NCBI RefSeq assembly: GCF_023073355.1
Contig: NZ_JADPJI010000002.1
Span: 186,001 to 250,000, forward strand
Reading direction: 5' to 3'
Length of the DNA stretch: 64,000 nucleotides
Origin: Bradyrhizobium sp. 199
GTDB taxonomy: Bacteria; Pseudomonadota; Alphaproteobacteria; Rhizobiales; Xanthobacteraceae
Shown here: piece by piece, positions 1 to 9,539 of the stretch
Layout: each line of letters starts with the position of its first letter
How positions within the stretch are numbered: position 1 is the stretch's first letter
Made by a program: the position numbers and the translations under genes
Notes under the pieces: model-generated
The model's database searches: none
What the model was told of the DNA's origin: nothing
Seen by the model: only the letters and a program-made list of their open reading frames with translations

Positions 1-324
1 GAGCAGCATCAACCCGCGCGGAAACAACAGGCCGAGCACCTTGTTCCAGCCGTGGGTCGACGAGAACAGCTTTTGCTGGTCGAACATCACGAGCTCGTTG
101 GCCTCGGGCCCGAGCAGCACCACATTGGTCTCGCCGAAAACATGGGTGCGGTAGACCGGGCCGTATTTGGCGCCGTTCGCCTCGATATGGCCCTTGGGAT
201 CGGCCAGCACCTGGAACGTCTTGCCGATGATCGGCCAGCCCTCGTCGCCGGGAATGTGCGTCAGGGCGTTGCGTTTTGGCGCGGTGAAGTCGGGCGCCGT
301 TGCGGCCACATTCTGCATCGACAT
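1..324 (-). CDS. Cytochrome P450, N-terminal part (cut by window edge)
   Basis: The first 108 residues of a protein whose remainder lies before base 1. A GGAG lies about 10 nt before the ATG at 324. The motif IPGDEGWPIIGKT, followed by a stretch reading KYGPVYRTHVFGE and VVLLGPEAN, is the usual N-terminal pattern of bacterial P450s of the CYP120/CYP26-like kind, which are haem monooxygenases. The haem-binding Cys region is outside the window, so catalytic competence cannot be judged. No signal or anchor helix is visible, which suggests a soluble enzyme. A flavin monooxygenase gene on the same strand ends 133 bp upstream of this start, so the two oxidative enzymes could be linked. The substrate is unknown. 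Confidence 0.85.
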   Translation of the reverse strand, partial: MSMQNVAATAPDFTAPKRNALTHIPGDEGWPIIGKTFQVLADPKGHIEANGAKYGPVYRTHVFGETNVVLLGPEANELVMFDQQKLFSSTHGWNKVLGLLFPRGLMLL

Positions 325-457
325 GACGATTGCTCCGGTTGGCTTGCTCTGCCAGCGTAGCACAATCCGGCCACGGTGATGCGTGATTGCTGGCGCAAAT
401 TCCCACAGACGGCGACGTCGTGCCCTCGTTGGCAGGGACCCACGGGTGTAGCGTGTC

Positions 458-1693
458 CTACCGCTTCGCCGCTTCCTTCTGCAGATCCGGCGCGTTGACG
501 GCGGGAATGGCGACGCGGCCGGGGCCCGTCACCTTCAGCGCCTCGGCGGCCTTCTCGTTCTCCATGATCTTGGCCATCACCGCCTGGCCTGCGCGCTCGA
601 AGATGGCGCGGTTCTCGATCACGAACTTCTGCGACCTGCGCAAGCTATCGACATAGCCGTTGATCTCGGGCACGACGTAGCGCGCCACCATGTCCCAGCT
701 CCGGCGCGTATTTTCCGGATTGGCCCAGTCGTGCACGAAACCGATGATGGCGCCGACGCCGCCGGAGACCTGCATCACGTTCTTGATGGTTTTGACGAGG
801 TCGTCGGGCGTGCCGATGGTGGATGCCGCGCCTTCGACGAAGGCGGTCTTGTCCACCGCCTCGTCGGGCGAGGAGAATGCGGTCAGCCCTGGCCGCTGCA
901 GGGTGCCGACATTATATTCGTTGTGCCAGCGCATCAGCCCGGCGCCGGCCTCGCGGCGGGCCTGCTCGCGGGTCTCGGCGATGTGGAAAGTGAGGAGCAC
1001 GCGCCAGTCCGCGCGGTTGACCGTGGTGCCGTGCTTCCTGGCGGCGTCCTCCGCGAACTGCCATTGCTGCTGCAGCGACATCAGCCCCTGCGTCGTCATC
1101 GAGCCCAGGGAGATGATGCCGATGCCGTATTTGCCGGCGAGCGTCATGCCGGAGGGCGAGATCTGCGAAGCCACGACGAACGGCATCTCCTCCTGCAGCG
1201 GCAGGATCTGCAGCGCGGCGTCGTTCATGGTGAACCAGTCGCTCTTGGCGGTGACGCGCTCGCCATTGAAGAGCCGGCGGATGACGCCGATCGCCTCGTC
1301 CTGACGGTCGCGCTGCGTCATCGGGTCGATGCCGAGCGTGTGTGCGTCGGAGGCGAGCGCGCCGGGGCCGGAGCCGAAAATGGCGCGTCCGCCGGTCATG
1401 TGGTCGAGCTGCACCATGCGCTGGGCGACGTTGTAGGGATGATGATAGGGCAGTGACACCACGCCAGTGCCGAGCTTGATCCGCTTGGTGCGCTCGCCGG
1501 CGGCCGCCAGGAACATCTCGGGCGAGGCGATCATCTCCCAGCCCGAGGAATGATGTTCCCCGCACCAGAACTCGTCATAACCGAGCGCGTCGAGTTGCTC
1601 GACCAGATCCAGATCGCGCCGGAACTGCAGCATCGGATGCTCCCCGATCGGGTGATGCGGGGCAAGAAAAGCTCCGAACTTCAGGCGCGCCAT
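458..1693 (-). CDS. LLM-class flavin-dependent monooxygenase (luciferase-like)
   Basis: A 411-residue protein with the TIM-barrel luciferase-like monooxygenase pattern: MARLKFGAFLAPHHP at the start, WCGEHH at residues 43-48, and KLGTGVVSLPYHHP at 73-86 followed by the QLDHMTGGRAIFGSGPG segment. These features resemble limonene 1,2-monooxygenase-like and alkanal monooxygenase-like enzymes, which use reduced FMN supplied by a separate reductase and O2. Length is normal for the family. The start ATG has a GGAGAG about 7 nt upstream. No reductase gene is adjacent; the next gene on this strand is a P450. The substrate cannot be inferred; a terpenoid or xenobiotic role is only a guess. Confidence 0.9.
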   Translation of the reverse strand: MARLKFGAFLAPHHPIGEHPMLQFRRDLDLVEQLDALGYDEFWCGEHHSSGWEMIASPEMFLAAAGERTKRIKLGTGVVSLPYHHPYNVAQRMVQLDHMTGGRAIFGSGPGALASDAHTLGIDPMTQRDRQDEAIGVIRRLFNGERVTAKSDWFTMNDAALQILPLQEEMPFVVASQISPSGMTLAGKYGIGIISLGSMTTQGLMSLQQQWQFAEDAARKHGTTVNRADWRVLLTFHIAETREQARREAGAGLMRWHNEYNVGTLQRPGLTAFSSPDEAVDKTAFVEGAASTIGTPDDLVKTIKNVMQVSGGVGAIIGFVHDWANPENTRRSWDMVARYVVPEINGYVDSLRRSQKFVIENRAIFERAGQAVMAKIMENEKAAEALKVTGPGRVAIPAVNAPDLQKEAAKR

Positions 1694-2007
1694 GGCGTTC
1701 TCTCCGGCTTTGATTTTCTGTTCGTTGAGCCGGTGAGGCTACGTGCCGGATGGCGCGAACGCAATCGCGCGGTGACCCGTGTTACGGAATGCAGGCATGC
1801 GTGTTTCTTCTCCCTCTCCCCGGTTCTTTGGCAGGCGCTTTCACCTCGTCATGGCCGGGCCCGGCTATGAAGATCTTTTCTTGATAATCAAGCTCGGCAG
1901 TTCTTCCGCTGGCTGGCGAGAAAGGCGCGCGAATCCTACCTCTGAGTAAATCGCGGCGCTGCATCCAGTCTGAATCATCGGGTGCTCGGCTTCACCCTGA
2001 TGTCGCT

Positions 2008-2439
2008 GTGGTGTGGCCTTGCGCAATCAGGCGTGGAGCAACCGGCATGGCCTTTATTCCGCTCGCGCTCGCTTTCGTCGCGGCGTCGCGCCATCGCGGC
2101 ACCAAGGTTTTGATCGAAGGCTGCGCACTTCAGATCGCGGGTCTTACTGAGCTGGCGCTGTCGCACCTTCTATCGATGCGCCGTCGCCGGTCCTGCCCGC
2201 GCTCACCATGATCAAGCTTGAAGCCTGCCGCCGCGGGCTCGGCCTCCCTCATGTACGGCACCATTGCGCAGATCGGACATGCGGCCGGAGTGGCCGCAAT
2301 CGGCGCGCTGGTCTTCGCCCTCGAAGCCTTGCAATCAGCGCGCGCAGGATTTCTCGTCTCGCGCGCGCTGTCGTGACATTAAATCATGATCTGCGCCGCA
2401 TTCCTGGCGTGGATGCCCCGCGCATCTGCACGAAGTTGA
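2008..2439 (+). pseudogene. Decayed C-terminal part of a DHA2-family MFS exporter
   Basis: Three frames together read like the end of an EmrB/QacA-type exporter. Frame one from 2008 gives TGMAFIPLALAFVAAS, then RGTKVLIEGCALQIAGL. A second frame near 2160-2215 gives APSPVLPALTMI. The next gives LKPAAAGSASLMYGTIAQIG and AAGVAAIGALVFALEA up to a stop at about 2373. A short tail, MICAAFLAWM, ends with TGA at 2437-2439. A block of about 20 residues expected between TMI and LKPAAAG is missing. Frameshifts, a deletion and a premature stop show a dead gene. Its N-terminal half is not recognisable upstream. Recognition rests on recalled DHA2 C-terminal patterns, not on an alignment. Confidence 0.7.
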
Positions 2440-2521
2440 GGCATTGCGGTTAATACAGGCGAATTTCTGCAGGTTATTCCGCGATTTAGCGACATATCGA
2501 CAGCACACGGTCTTTTTATTT

Positions 2522-2533
2522 TGCGCTGCAGCA
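2522..2533 (+). promoter_or_regulatory. Candidate PhaR-binding box (TGCGCTGCAGCA)
   Basis: The 12-mer TGCGCTGCAGCA fits TGCRNYGCASMA, the motif I recall for the PHA-responsive repressor PhaR of Bradyrhizobium diazoefficiens. It lies 48 bp before the GTG start of the PHB-depolymerase-type gene. Just downstream, GGACGTTGAACGTCC (2550-2564) is a palindrome with 7-bp arms and is another possible operator. The match is exact; the regulator assignment is inference. Confidence 0.5.
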
Positions 2534-2581
2534 ACTATTTGGTTTGGGTGGACGTTGAACGTCCGCCTGCCAGGAGTTGCC

Positions 2582-3775
2582 GTGTCGTTAACCAGAAATG
2601 TCGACCTCTTGAGACGTCTGCCGAAGCTGGACGGATTGCGCTTCGCCGCGTTCGGCCGCAGCGCCGACGCAGCCAGTCCGTTGCAAGAGGTTACGAGCTT
2701 CGGCGACAATCCCGGAGCCTTGCGCATGTTCGCGTTCGTGCCGGCGCAGTTGCAGAAGCCGCGCGCGCTGGTCGTCGTGCTGCATGGCTGCGGGCAGACG
2801 GCAGCCGGCTACGATCTTGGCGCGGGCTGGTCGACGCTCGCGGGGCACTATGGCTTCGCGCTGTTGATGCCCGAGCAGCAGCGTACCAATAATGCCAACA
2901 CGTGCTTCAACTGGTTCAATCCGGAAGACACGGCGCGGGGCGGCGGCGAGGCGCATTCGATCCGCGAGATGATCGCGCACATGGCCGAGGCGCATCGCAT
3001 CGATCCCCAGCGCGTCTTCATCACCGGTCTGTCCGCCGGCGGCGGCATGACATCGGTGATGCTCGCGACCTATCCGGAAGTCTTCGCGGCCGGCGCGGTG
3101 ATTGCCGGACTGCCCTATGGCATCGCCTCGAACCTACGCGAAGCCCTGGACGGCATGTTTCATTCCCCGGCGCGCCCCGCGCGCGAACTCGGCGATCTCG
3201 TGCGCAATGCCTCGGATCATCGCGGCCCCTGGCCTAAAATCTCGGTGTGGCACGGCAGCGCCGACCGCACCGTCAATCCCGGCAATGCCAACGAGATCGT
3301 CAAGCAGTGGCTCGATCTGCACGATCTGCCGGAAGCGCCGATGGCGGAGACCAATGTCGACGGCTATCCGCGCCAGACCTGGTGGAACAAGGACGGCGAG
3401 ACGCTGGTCGAATCCTATGCCATCACCGACATGGCGCACGGCACGCCGCTCGGGCTCGCCGACAACGATCAGCGCTATGGCGTCGAAGGCGCCTTCCTGA
3501 TCGAGGCCGGTATCTCCTCATCCTATCACATCGCAAAATTCTTCGGCCTCACCGACTGGATTGCAGACGTCGCGAAGGTGGAAGCCAAAGCCGCAACCAA
3601 GGCCGCAACCAAGCCTGCAACAAAGCAGGCGCTCTCACCCGCGCCGCATCTTGCCCGCTCGATCCGCGCGGCCGTCGCCGAACAGCCGGCCGAGCCGAAA
3701 CGCGAGGAGACCGGTGGCTTCGATATCGGCCAGATCATCACGCGCGCGCTGACCGCGGCGGGGCTGATGAAGTAG
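2582..3775 (+). CDS. PHB depolymerase-family esterase (LpqC/Est type)
   Basis: An alpha/beta hydrolase of 397 residues. It has an oxyanion-hole HGC at 68-70, the lipase box GLSAG with Ser151, a probable Asp228 in HGSADRT and a probable His286 in DMAHG, as in extracellular-type polyhydroxybutyrate depolymerases and related esterases. An Ala/Lys/Thr-rich linker (about 333-352) leads to a short conserved tail, FDIGQIITRALTAAGLMK. The GTG start was chosen because GGAG sits 7 nt upstream and the protein then begins like its relatives. The frame stays open to 2444 and would add a hydrophobic stretch resembling a signal anchor, so secretion is not excluded. From the chosen start there is no signal peptide. 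A candidate PhaR box precedes it. Confidence 0.85.
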   Translation: MSLTRNVDLLRRLPKLDGLRFAAFGRSADAASPLQEVTSFGDNPGALRMFAFVPAQLQKPRALVVVLHGCGQTAAGYDLGAGWSTLAGHYGFALLMPEQQRTNNANTCFNWFNPEDTARGGGEAHSIREMIAHMAEAHRIDPQRVFITGLSAGGGMTSVMLATYPEVFAAGAVIAGLPYGIASNLREALDGMFHSPARPARELGDLVRNASDHRGPWPKISVWHGSADRTVNPGNANEIVKQWLDLHDLPEAPMAETNVDGYPRQTWWNKDGETLVESYAITDMAHGTPLGLADNDQRYGVEGAFLIEAGISSSYHIAKFFGLTDWIADVAKVEAKAATKAATKPATKQALSPAPHLARSIRAAVAEQPAEPKREETGGFDIGQIITRALTAAGLMK

Positions 3776-3802
3776 CGCCGCGGTCGTCACCCGCGTCAAA
3801 GA

Positions 3803-4105
3803 CTACGCCGTCTGGTCGATCCATTCGATCGGCGTCGCCGTGACTTCGCCTCCAGAGACTTCTCGTGTCGTCGCCGAATAGGCCTTGAAGAAGTCGCGCG
3901 ATTGCAACGTCTTCTGAGCGGCATCGTCGCTGACGCTGGCGAGGTGGAAGTAGCTGCCGCCCTCGCGATTCCTCAGCACGCGATAGCCGATCCGCCCTTT
4001 CAGCTCCGGATCGCCGTCGATCGCCTTAATGAAGCGGCTGATCTCCTGGTGCCAGGCTTCCGTGGTCCCGTTCTTGAAGTCGTATCTGATCATGAAGTGC
4101 TTCAT
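3803..4105 (-). CDS. Small ferredoxin-fold-like protein beside an HxlR regulator
   Basis: A 100-residue protein starting MKHFMIRYDF and containing a central segment RIGYRVLRNREGGSYFHLAS. The size and pattern suggest a dimeric alpha/beta-barrel protein of the antibiotic-biosynthesis-monooxygenase kind, but no catalytic residue can be named. AAGGGAG lies just upstream of the chosen ATG; the frame continues further upstream but would run into the regulator's promoter. It is divergent from the HxlR gene at 4245, with 139 bp between the two starts. That arrangement is typical of a regulator and its target. Its stop is 27 bp from the end of the esterase gene. Confidence 0.65.
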   Translation of the reverse strand: MKHFMIRYDFKNGTTEAWHQEISRFIKAIDGDPELKGRIGYRVLRNREGGSYFHLASVSDDAAQKTLQSRDFFKAYSATTREVSGGEVTATPIEWIDQTA

Positions 4106-4162
4106 GTGACGCTCCCTTTTCGTCGTGTGCGTCATCATCTGCGGGCTGAGAGCGATCCTGCA

Positions 4163-4189
4163 AGTATGGACAAAATTGATAGTATGGAC
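4163..4189. promoter_or_regulatory. Direct repeat AGTATGGAC x2 in HxlR divergent promoter
   Basis: AGTATGGAC occurs at 4163-4171 and again at 4181-4189, an 18-bp period that places both copies on one helix face. They lie between the divergent small-protein gene and the HxlR gene, so they are likely regulator-binding sites. The binding protein is inferred from position only. Confidence 0.45.
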
Positions 4190-4244
4190 TTTTCCGACGC
4201 TGCTCCTATCCTCGTGCCGGCTGGATGCGCATCGAGGAGACGAC

Positions 4245-4613
4245 ATGGCAAAGGCAATGCCGGCGCGCACCTGTCCGGTCGCGGCGTTTCAGAAGATGAT
4301 CAGCGGTAAGTACAAGCTCCGCATCGTGTGGGACTTGAAGGACGGCCCGCGCCGTTATGGCGAGATCCGAAGCGGACTGCTCCGCGGCACGAGTGGCAGC
4401 GCGGAGATCACTCCGCGCGTGCTCAGCCGCGAGTTGAAGGCGCTGACGATGAGCGGCCTGGTCGACCGGAAGGACTTTGGCGAGGTGCCGCCGAAAGTCG
4501 AGTATCGCCTGACGCGGAAGGGCAAGAGCTTCGTGCCCGTCGTCGCCGCCATTCGCGAATGGGGCGAGCATCACCTCGATGAGGCGGCGGCACTCACCGA
4601 GGCCGCCGAATAG
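4245..4613 (+). CDS. HxlR-family transcriptional regulator
   Basis: A 122-residue winged-helix protein. It has the HxlR N-terminal signature TCPVAAFQKMISGKYKLRI (residues 9-27) with Cys10 at the position that is redox-active in some HxlR proteins such as YodB/HypR. The recognition region follows (RVLSRELKALTMSGLVDRK), then the wing, VEYRLTRKGKS. The ATG has GAGGAG about 5 nt upstream; the longer open frame starting at 4125 lacks such support. It is divergent from the small barrel-like protein and probably controls it and itself. Whether Cys10 senses oxidants or electrophiles is unproven. The stop is 3 nt from the stop of the opposite-strand hydrolase. Confidence 0.88.
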   Translation: MAKAMPARTCPVAAFQKMISGKYKLRIVWDLKDGPRRYGEIRSGLLRGTSGSAEITPRVLSRELKALTMSGLVDRKDFGEVPPKVEYRLTRKGKSFVPVVAAIREWGEHHLDEAAALTEAAE

Positions 4614-4616
4614 CGC

Positions 4617-5297
4617 CTACATCTCGCCGGTGATGAACGGATTGGTCATCCGCTCCTGGCCGATGCTCGAGCCGGCGCCATGGCCGCAGATGAAGCCGAC
4701 ATCGTCGCCGAGCGGCAAGAGCTTGGTCTTGATCGAGTTGATCAACGTGGCATGACTGCCGCCGGGCAAATCGGTGCGGCCGACCGAGCCGGCGAACAAG
4801 ACGTCGCCGACATGGGCAAAACGCAAGTCCTTGTTGAAGAACACCACGCTGCCGGGCGAGTGGCCGGGACAGTGCAAAATCTCGAACGAGAGGTCTCCGA
4901 TCGACACGGTGTCGCCTTCGGCGAGCCAGCGATCGGGAGCAAAGTTGCGCACGCCGGTCATGCCGAAGCGCGCGCCGCTTTCGACGACATTGTCGAGCAG
5001 GAACTTGTCCGCTTCATGCGGCCCCTCGATCGGCACCTTCAGCGCATCGCGCAAATCGGCCGCACCGCCGACATGGTCGATATGGCCGTGGGTCAGCCAG
5101 ATCTTCTCCACGGTGACGCCGGTCTGCTTGATCGCGTCCAGGATCTTCGGCACGTCCCCGCCGGGATCGATCACCACGGCCTTCTTGGTGGGCTCGTCCC
5201 AGATGATGGTGCAGTTCTGCTCGAACAGCGTCACGGGAACGATGATCGCGCCCGCCTTGGATTGGGAGGATTCCTGGGTGTCGTTTTGCTTGGTCAT
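4617..5297 (-). CDS. MBL-fold metallohydrolase, glyoxalase II-like (YcbL type)
   Basis: 226 residues of the metallo-beta-lactamase fold. The metal motif THGHIDH is at 69-75, with further ligands at His146 (LHCPGHSPG), Asp165 (HVGDVLF) and His206 (ICGHGAGS). The short length without the C-terminal glutathione-binding domain matches YcbL-like hydroxyacylglutathione hydrolases, which hydrolyse thioesters such as S-lactoylglutathione, rather than full-length GloB. The ATG at 5297 is preferred because the open frame upstream has no family resemblance. It faces the HxlR gene tail to tail and is divergent from the alpha-glucosidase gene. The exact thioester substrate is not determined. Confidence 0.88.
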   Translation of the reverse strand: MTKQNDTQESSQSKAGAIIVPVTLFEQNCTIIWDEPTKKAVVIDPGGDVPKILDAIKQTGVTVEKIWLTHGHIDHVGGAADLRDALKVPIEGPHEADKFLLDNVVESGARFGMTGVRNFAPDRWLAEGDTVSIGDLSFEILHCPGHSPGSVVFFNKDLRFAHVGDVLFAGSVGRTDLPGGSHATLINSIKTKLLPLGDDVGFICGHGAGSSIGQERMTNPFITGEM

Positions 5298-5470
5298 GGC
5301 GTCACAATGCCGATTTTTGCCATGCCGCCAAGCAAAAGATTCGTCCCTGAGGGTCGGAACGAGGCCGGAACAACCGTCACACGGCTGTCCCAATTGACCC
5401 GCCAATTTGAACCGCGGCGTCGCTATCGCGTTCTCCCGCGCAAGATGCAGATTTTAGGTGGTCTTCCGGC

Positions 5471-7069
<1,599 letters not shown>

Positions 7070-7083
7070 GTGTGCGGCGCCAT

Positions 7084-8781
7084 CTACCCCGGATGTTTAT
7101 TCCCCCGCACCGTCTCGTCGATATCACTGCGCTTCAGCAGATAATCCAGCCCGCCGACCCGGTACCAGCGATAGCCGTAAGGCTCCAGCACGATGCGGTG
7201 CTGGCCGCGCTTGTCGGCGTGGCTGTGGTCTTCCGCGAGCAGATTGATCAGGTGCGCGCCGGCCTCGCCGGATAGCCCCGTCGAGAACGCGATCTCGCGC
7301 GGCTTCTCGTCGAGATTGTGTACGAACAGCACGGAGTTGTTGCGCCAGTCGTAGCGCATGATGAACACGGCGGGATCGCGCGTCGCGATGATGGCGAAAT
7401 CGCCCCAGCCGACCTCCGGCACCTCCTTGCGCATGCGGACGATGCGCTCGACCCAGTTCAGCATGGAGTTCGGGTCGCGGCGCTGTTTTGCGACGTTGAC
7501 GTGCGGATAGCCGTACGGCCCCTTGTCGATGACGGGGCAGGCCGGCTTGTTGCTCTTGGTGAAGCCGCCATGCGGCTCTGTCGACCATTGCATCGGCGTG
7601 CGCGCGCAATTGCGCTCGGGCAGAGAGAGGTCGTCGCCCATCGCAATCTCGTCGCCGTAACGAATGACGGGCGTTCCCGGCAGCGTGCACATCAGGCTGT
7701 AGGCGAGTTCGAGCCGCCTGCGGTCGCCGCCCAGCATCGGCGCGAAGCGGCGGCGAATGCCGCGGTCGTAGAGCTGCATATCCTTGTCGGGCCCGAAGGA
7801 TTTGAACACCGTTTCGCGCTGCGCCTTGGTCAGGCGGCCGAGATCGAGCTCGTCGTGATTGCGCAGGAACAGGCCCCATTGCGCCGTCGCCGGCCGCGGC
7901 TTGGTCGCCTTCAATGCCTTCGCCAGGGAGCGCGAATCGGCCGAGGCCAGCGCATAGAACAAATGCTGGTTGACGTGGAAGTTGAACATCATGTGCATGC
8001 GGTCGCCATCGCGGCCGAAATATTCCATGTCGGTTTTCGGCAGCACATTGGCTTCGGCGAGGATGATGGCGTCGCCCTGTCGCCATTGCAGGAATTCGCG
8101 GAACGCGCGTAGCATGTCGTATTGCTCGACGGGTTTCTTCACCTTGGCGCCCTTAGTCGCGATCACGAAGGGCACCGCGTCCATGCGGAAGCCGGAGACG
8201 CCGAGCTGGATCCAGAAGCCCATGATCTTGAGGATCTCTGCCTGCACATGCGGGTTCGAGGTGTTGAGGTCGGGTTGGAAATCGTAGAAGCGATGAAAGT
8301 AGTACGCGCCGGCTTCCTTATCGCGCGTCCAGGTCGATTTCTGCACGCCCGGAAACACCATGCCCTTGTCGGCGTTGGCTGGCTTCTTGTCGGACCACAC
8401 ATACCAGTCGCGATAGGGCGAGTTCTTGTCGCGCCGCGCTTCCTTGAACCAGTGATGCTGGTCGGATGTGTGGTTGACGACGAGATCGATGATGATGCGG
8501 ATGCCGCGCTGCTTGCAGCCGTGGGTGAATTCGACGAAGTCGCCGAGCGTGCCGTAGCGGGGATCGACGCTGTAATAGTCGGCGATGTCGTAGCCGTCGT
8601 CGCGGCCGGGCGAAGTCTGGAACGGCATCAGCCAGATCGTGGTGATGCCGAGCCCATGCAGATAATCGAGCCGTCGCAGCAGGCCCTTGAAGTCGCCGAT
8701 GCCGTCGCCGTTGGCGTCCATATAGGAGCCGACGGACAGGCAGTAGAACACGCCGTTCTTGTACCAGAGATCGTCGATCAT
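7084..8781 (-). CDS. GH13 trehalose synthase-like enzyme
   Basis: 565 residues beginning WYKNGVFYCLSVGSYMDANG (6-25), close to the start of trehalose synthases (maltose to trehalose glucosyl rearrangement) but with YCLSVGSY replacing the usual YQLHVRSF. GH13 motifs are intact: DLVVNHTS (99-106), nucleophile Asp201 in GFRMD, Glu243 in LAEAN, and Asp310 in RNHDELDL. There is no C-terminal maltokinase domain. The start ATG has only a poor ribosome site, so translation could begin slightly elsewhere. It faces the alpha-glucosidase gene tail to tail. Activity may be isomerase or hydrolase; the altered N-terminus makes strict TreS function uncertain. Confidence 0.82.
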   Translation of the reverse strand: MIDDLWYKNGVFYCLSVGSYMDANGDGIGDFKGLLRRLDYLHGLGITTIWLMPFQTSPGRDDGYDIADYYSVDPRYGTLGDFVEFTHGCKQRGIRIIIDLVVNHTSDQHHWFKEARRDKNSPYRDWYVWSDKKPANADKGMVFPGVQKSTWTRDKEAGAYYFHRFYDFQPDLNTSNPHVQAEILKIMGFWIQLGVSGFRMDAVPFVIATKGAKVKKPVEQYDMLRAFREFLQWRQGDAIILAEANVLPKTDMEYFGRDGDRMHMMFNFHVNQHLFYALASADSRSLAKALKATKPRPATAQWGLFLRNHDELDLGRLTKAQRETVFKSFGPDKDMQLYDRGIRRRFAPMLGGDRRRLELAYSLMCTLPGTPVIRYGDEIAMGDDLSLPERNCARTPMQWSTEPHGGFTKSNKPACPVIDKGPYGYPHVNVAKQRRDPNSMLNWVERIVRMRKEVPEVGWGDFAIIATRDPAVFIMRYDWRNNSVLFVHNLDEKPREIAFSTGLSGEAGAHLINLLAEDHSHADKRGQHRIVLEPYGYRWYRVGGLDYLLKRSDIDETVRGNKHPG

Positions 8782-8897
8782 GCGCCGCAGCCTCGATGCT
8801 CCGCCCAGGCGGCGGCTGCGTGATAAGTGTTAAGAGGAGGTCAGGTTCCGCCTTTCGCCCGGACGACATGTGGGATGGAATCGGCTATCCTCTCCTC

Positions 8898-9386
8898 ATG
8901 GACAACACCGCCCGCATCACCCTCGTGCCGCCGACTGATCGTCGCCAGTCGGAAACGGCGCTCGCAATCGCGCGCGGTACATCCCGGCTGCTACGTTCGC
9001 TCGGCTTCTCCTGCATCAGCGAATTGCCGCTGCCCTCGGGCCGGCGCGCCGATCTCGTGGCGCTGAACGAGCGCGGAGAGATTTGGATCGTCGAGATCAA
9101 ATCGTCGGTGGAGGATCTGCGCGCCGATCAGAAATGGCACGAATACCGCGCGCATTGCGACCGGCTGTTCTTCGCCTTCACGCAGGACCTGCCGTGCGAG
9201 ATCTTTCCGCAAGACACCGGCCTGATCGTCGCGGATGCCTATGGCGCGCACATGCATTGCGAGGCGCCCGAGCACAAGCTCGCTGCCGCCACGCGCAAGC
9301 AGATGACGGTGCGGTTCGGAATGGCGGCGGCCTTGCGGATCAACCGCCTGGTCGACCCGCAGGGACACGCGGAATTTTGGGAGTAG
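8898..9386 (+). CDS. mmcB: MmcB-family DNA-repair-associated protein
   Basis: A 162-residue protein with a restriction-endonuclease-like core: LPLPSGRRADLVALNERGE and then IWIVEIKSSVEDLRADQKW, that is, an Asp followed by an E-x-K pair as in PD-(D/E)XK nucleases. This is the MmcB (formerly DUF1052) pattern, linked in Caulobacter to the DNA-damage response. The start ATG at 8898 follows recalled homologues. An in-frame ATG at 8868 and a strong AAGAGGAGG at about 8831-8839 leave a longer form possible. It is divergent from the trehalose-synthase-like gene and followed by a palindromic repeat. No LexA-type box was recognised. Confidence 0.8.
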   Translation: MDNTARITLVPPTDRRQSETALAIARGTSRLLRSLGFSCISELPLPSGRRADLVALNERGEIWIVEIKSSVEDLRADQKWHEYRAHCDRLFFAFTQDLPCEIFPQDTGLIVADAYGAHMHCEAPEHKLAAATRKQMTVRFGMAAALRINRLVDPQGHAEFWE

Positions 9387-9395
9387 GACGGTCTC

Positions 9396-9525
9396 GTGTC
9401 CCGGACGCGCTGCAACGCTTCAGCGTTGCTGCGCAGAGCCGGGACCCAGCAGGCGACGGTTCAAGCAGAGGCATGGGCCCCGGCTCAGCAGCGCATCACT
9501 CCGTGCTGCGCTGCGTCCGGGGCAC
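9396..9525. repeat. Intergenic palindromic repeat, GTGTCCCGGACGC type
   Basis: Bounded by GTGTCCCGGACGC (9396-9408) and GCGTCCGGGGCAC (9513-9525), with inner inverted pieces around AGAGCCGGGACCC and GGGCCCCGGCTC. The same type recurs at 48206-48328. It fills the gap between the convergent mmcB and regR genes and could act as a terminator. Confidence 0.75.
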
Positions 9526-9539
9526 GGTAGTCGTGAGTA

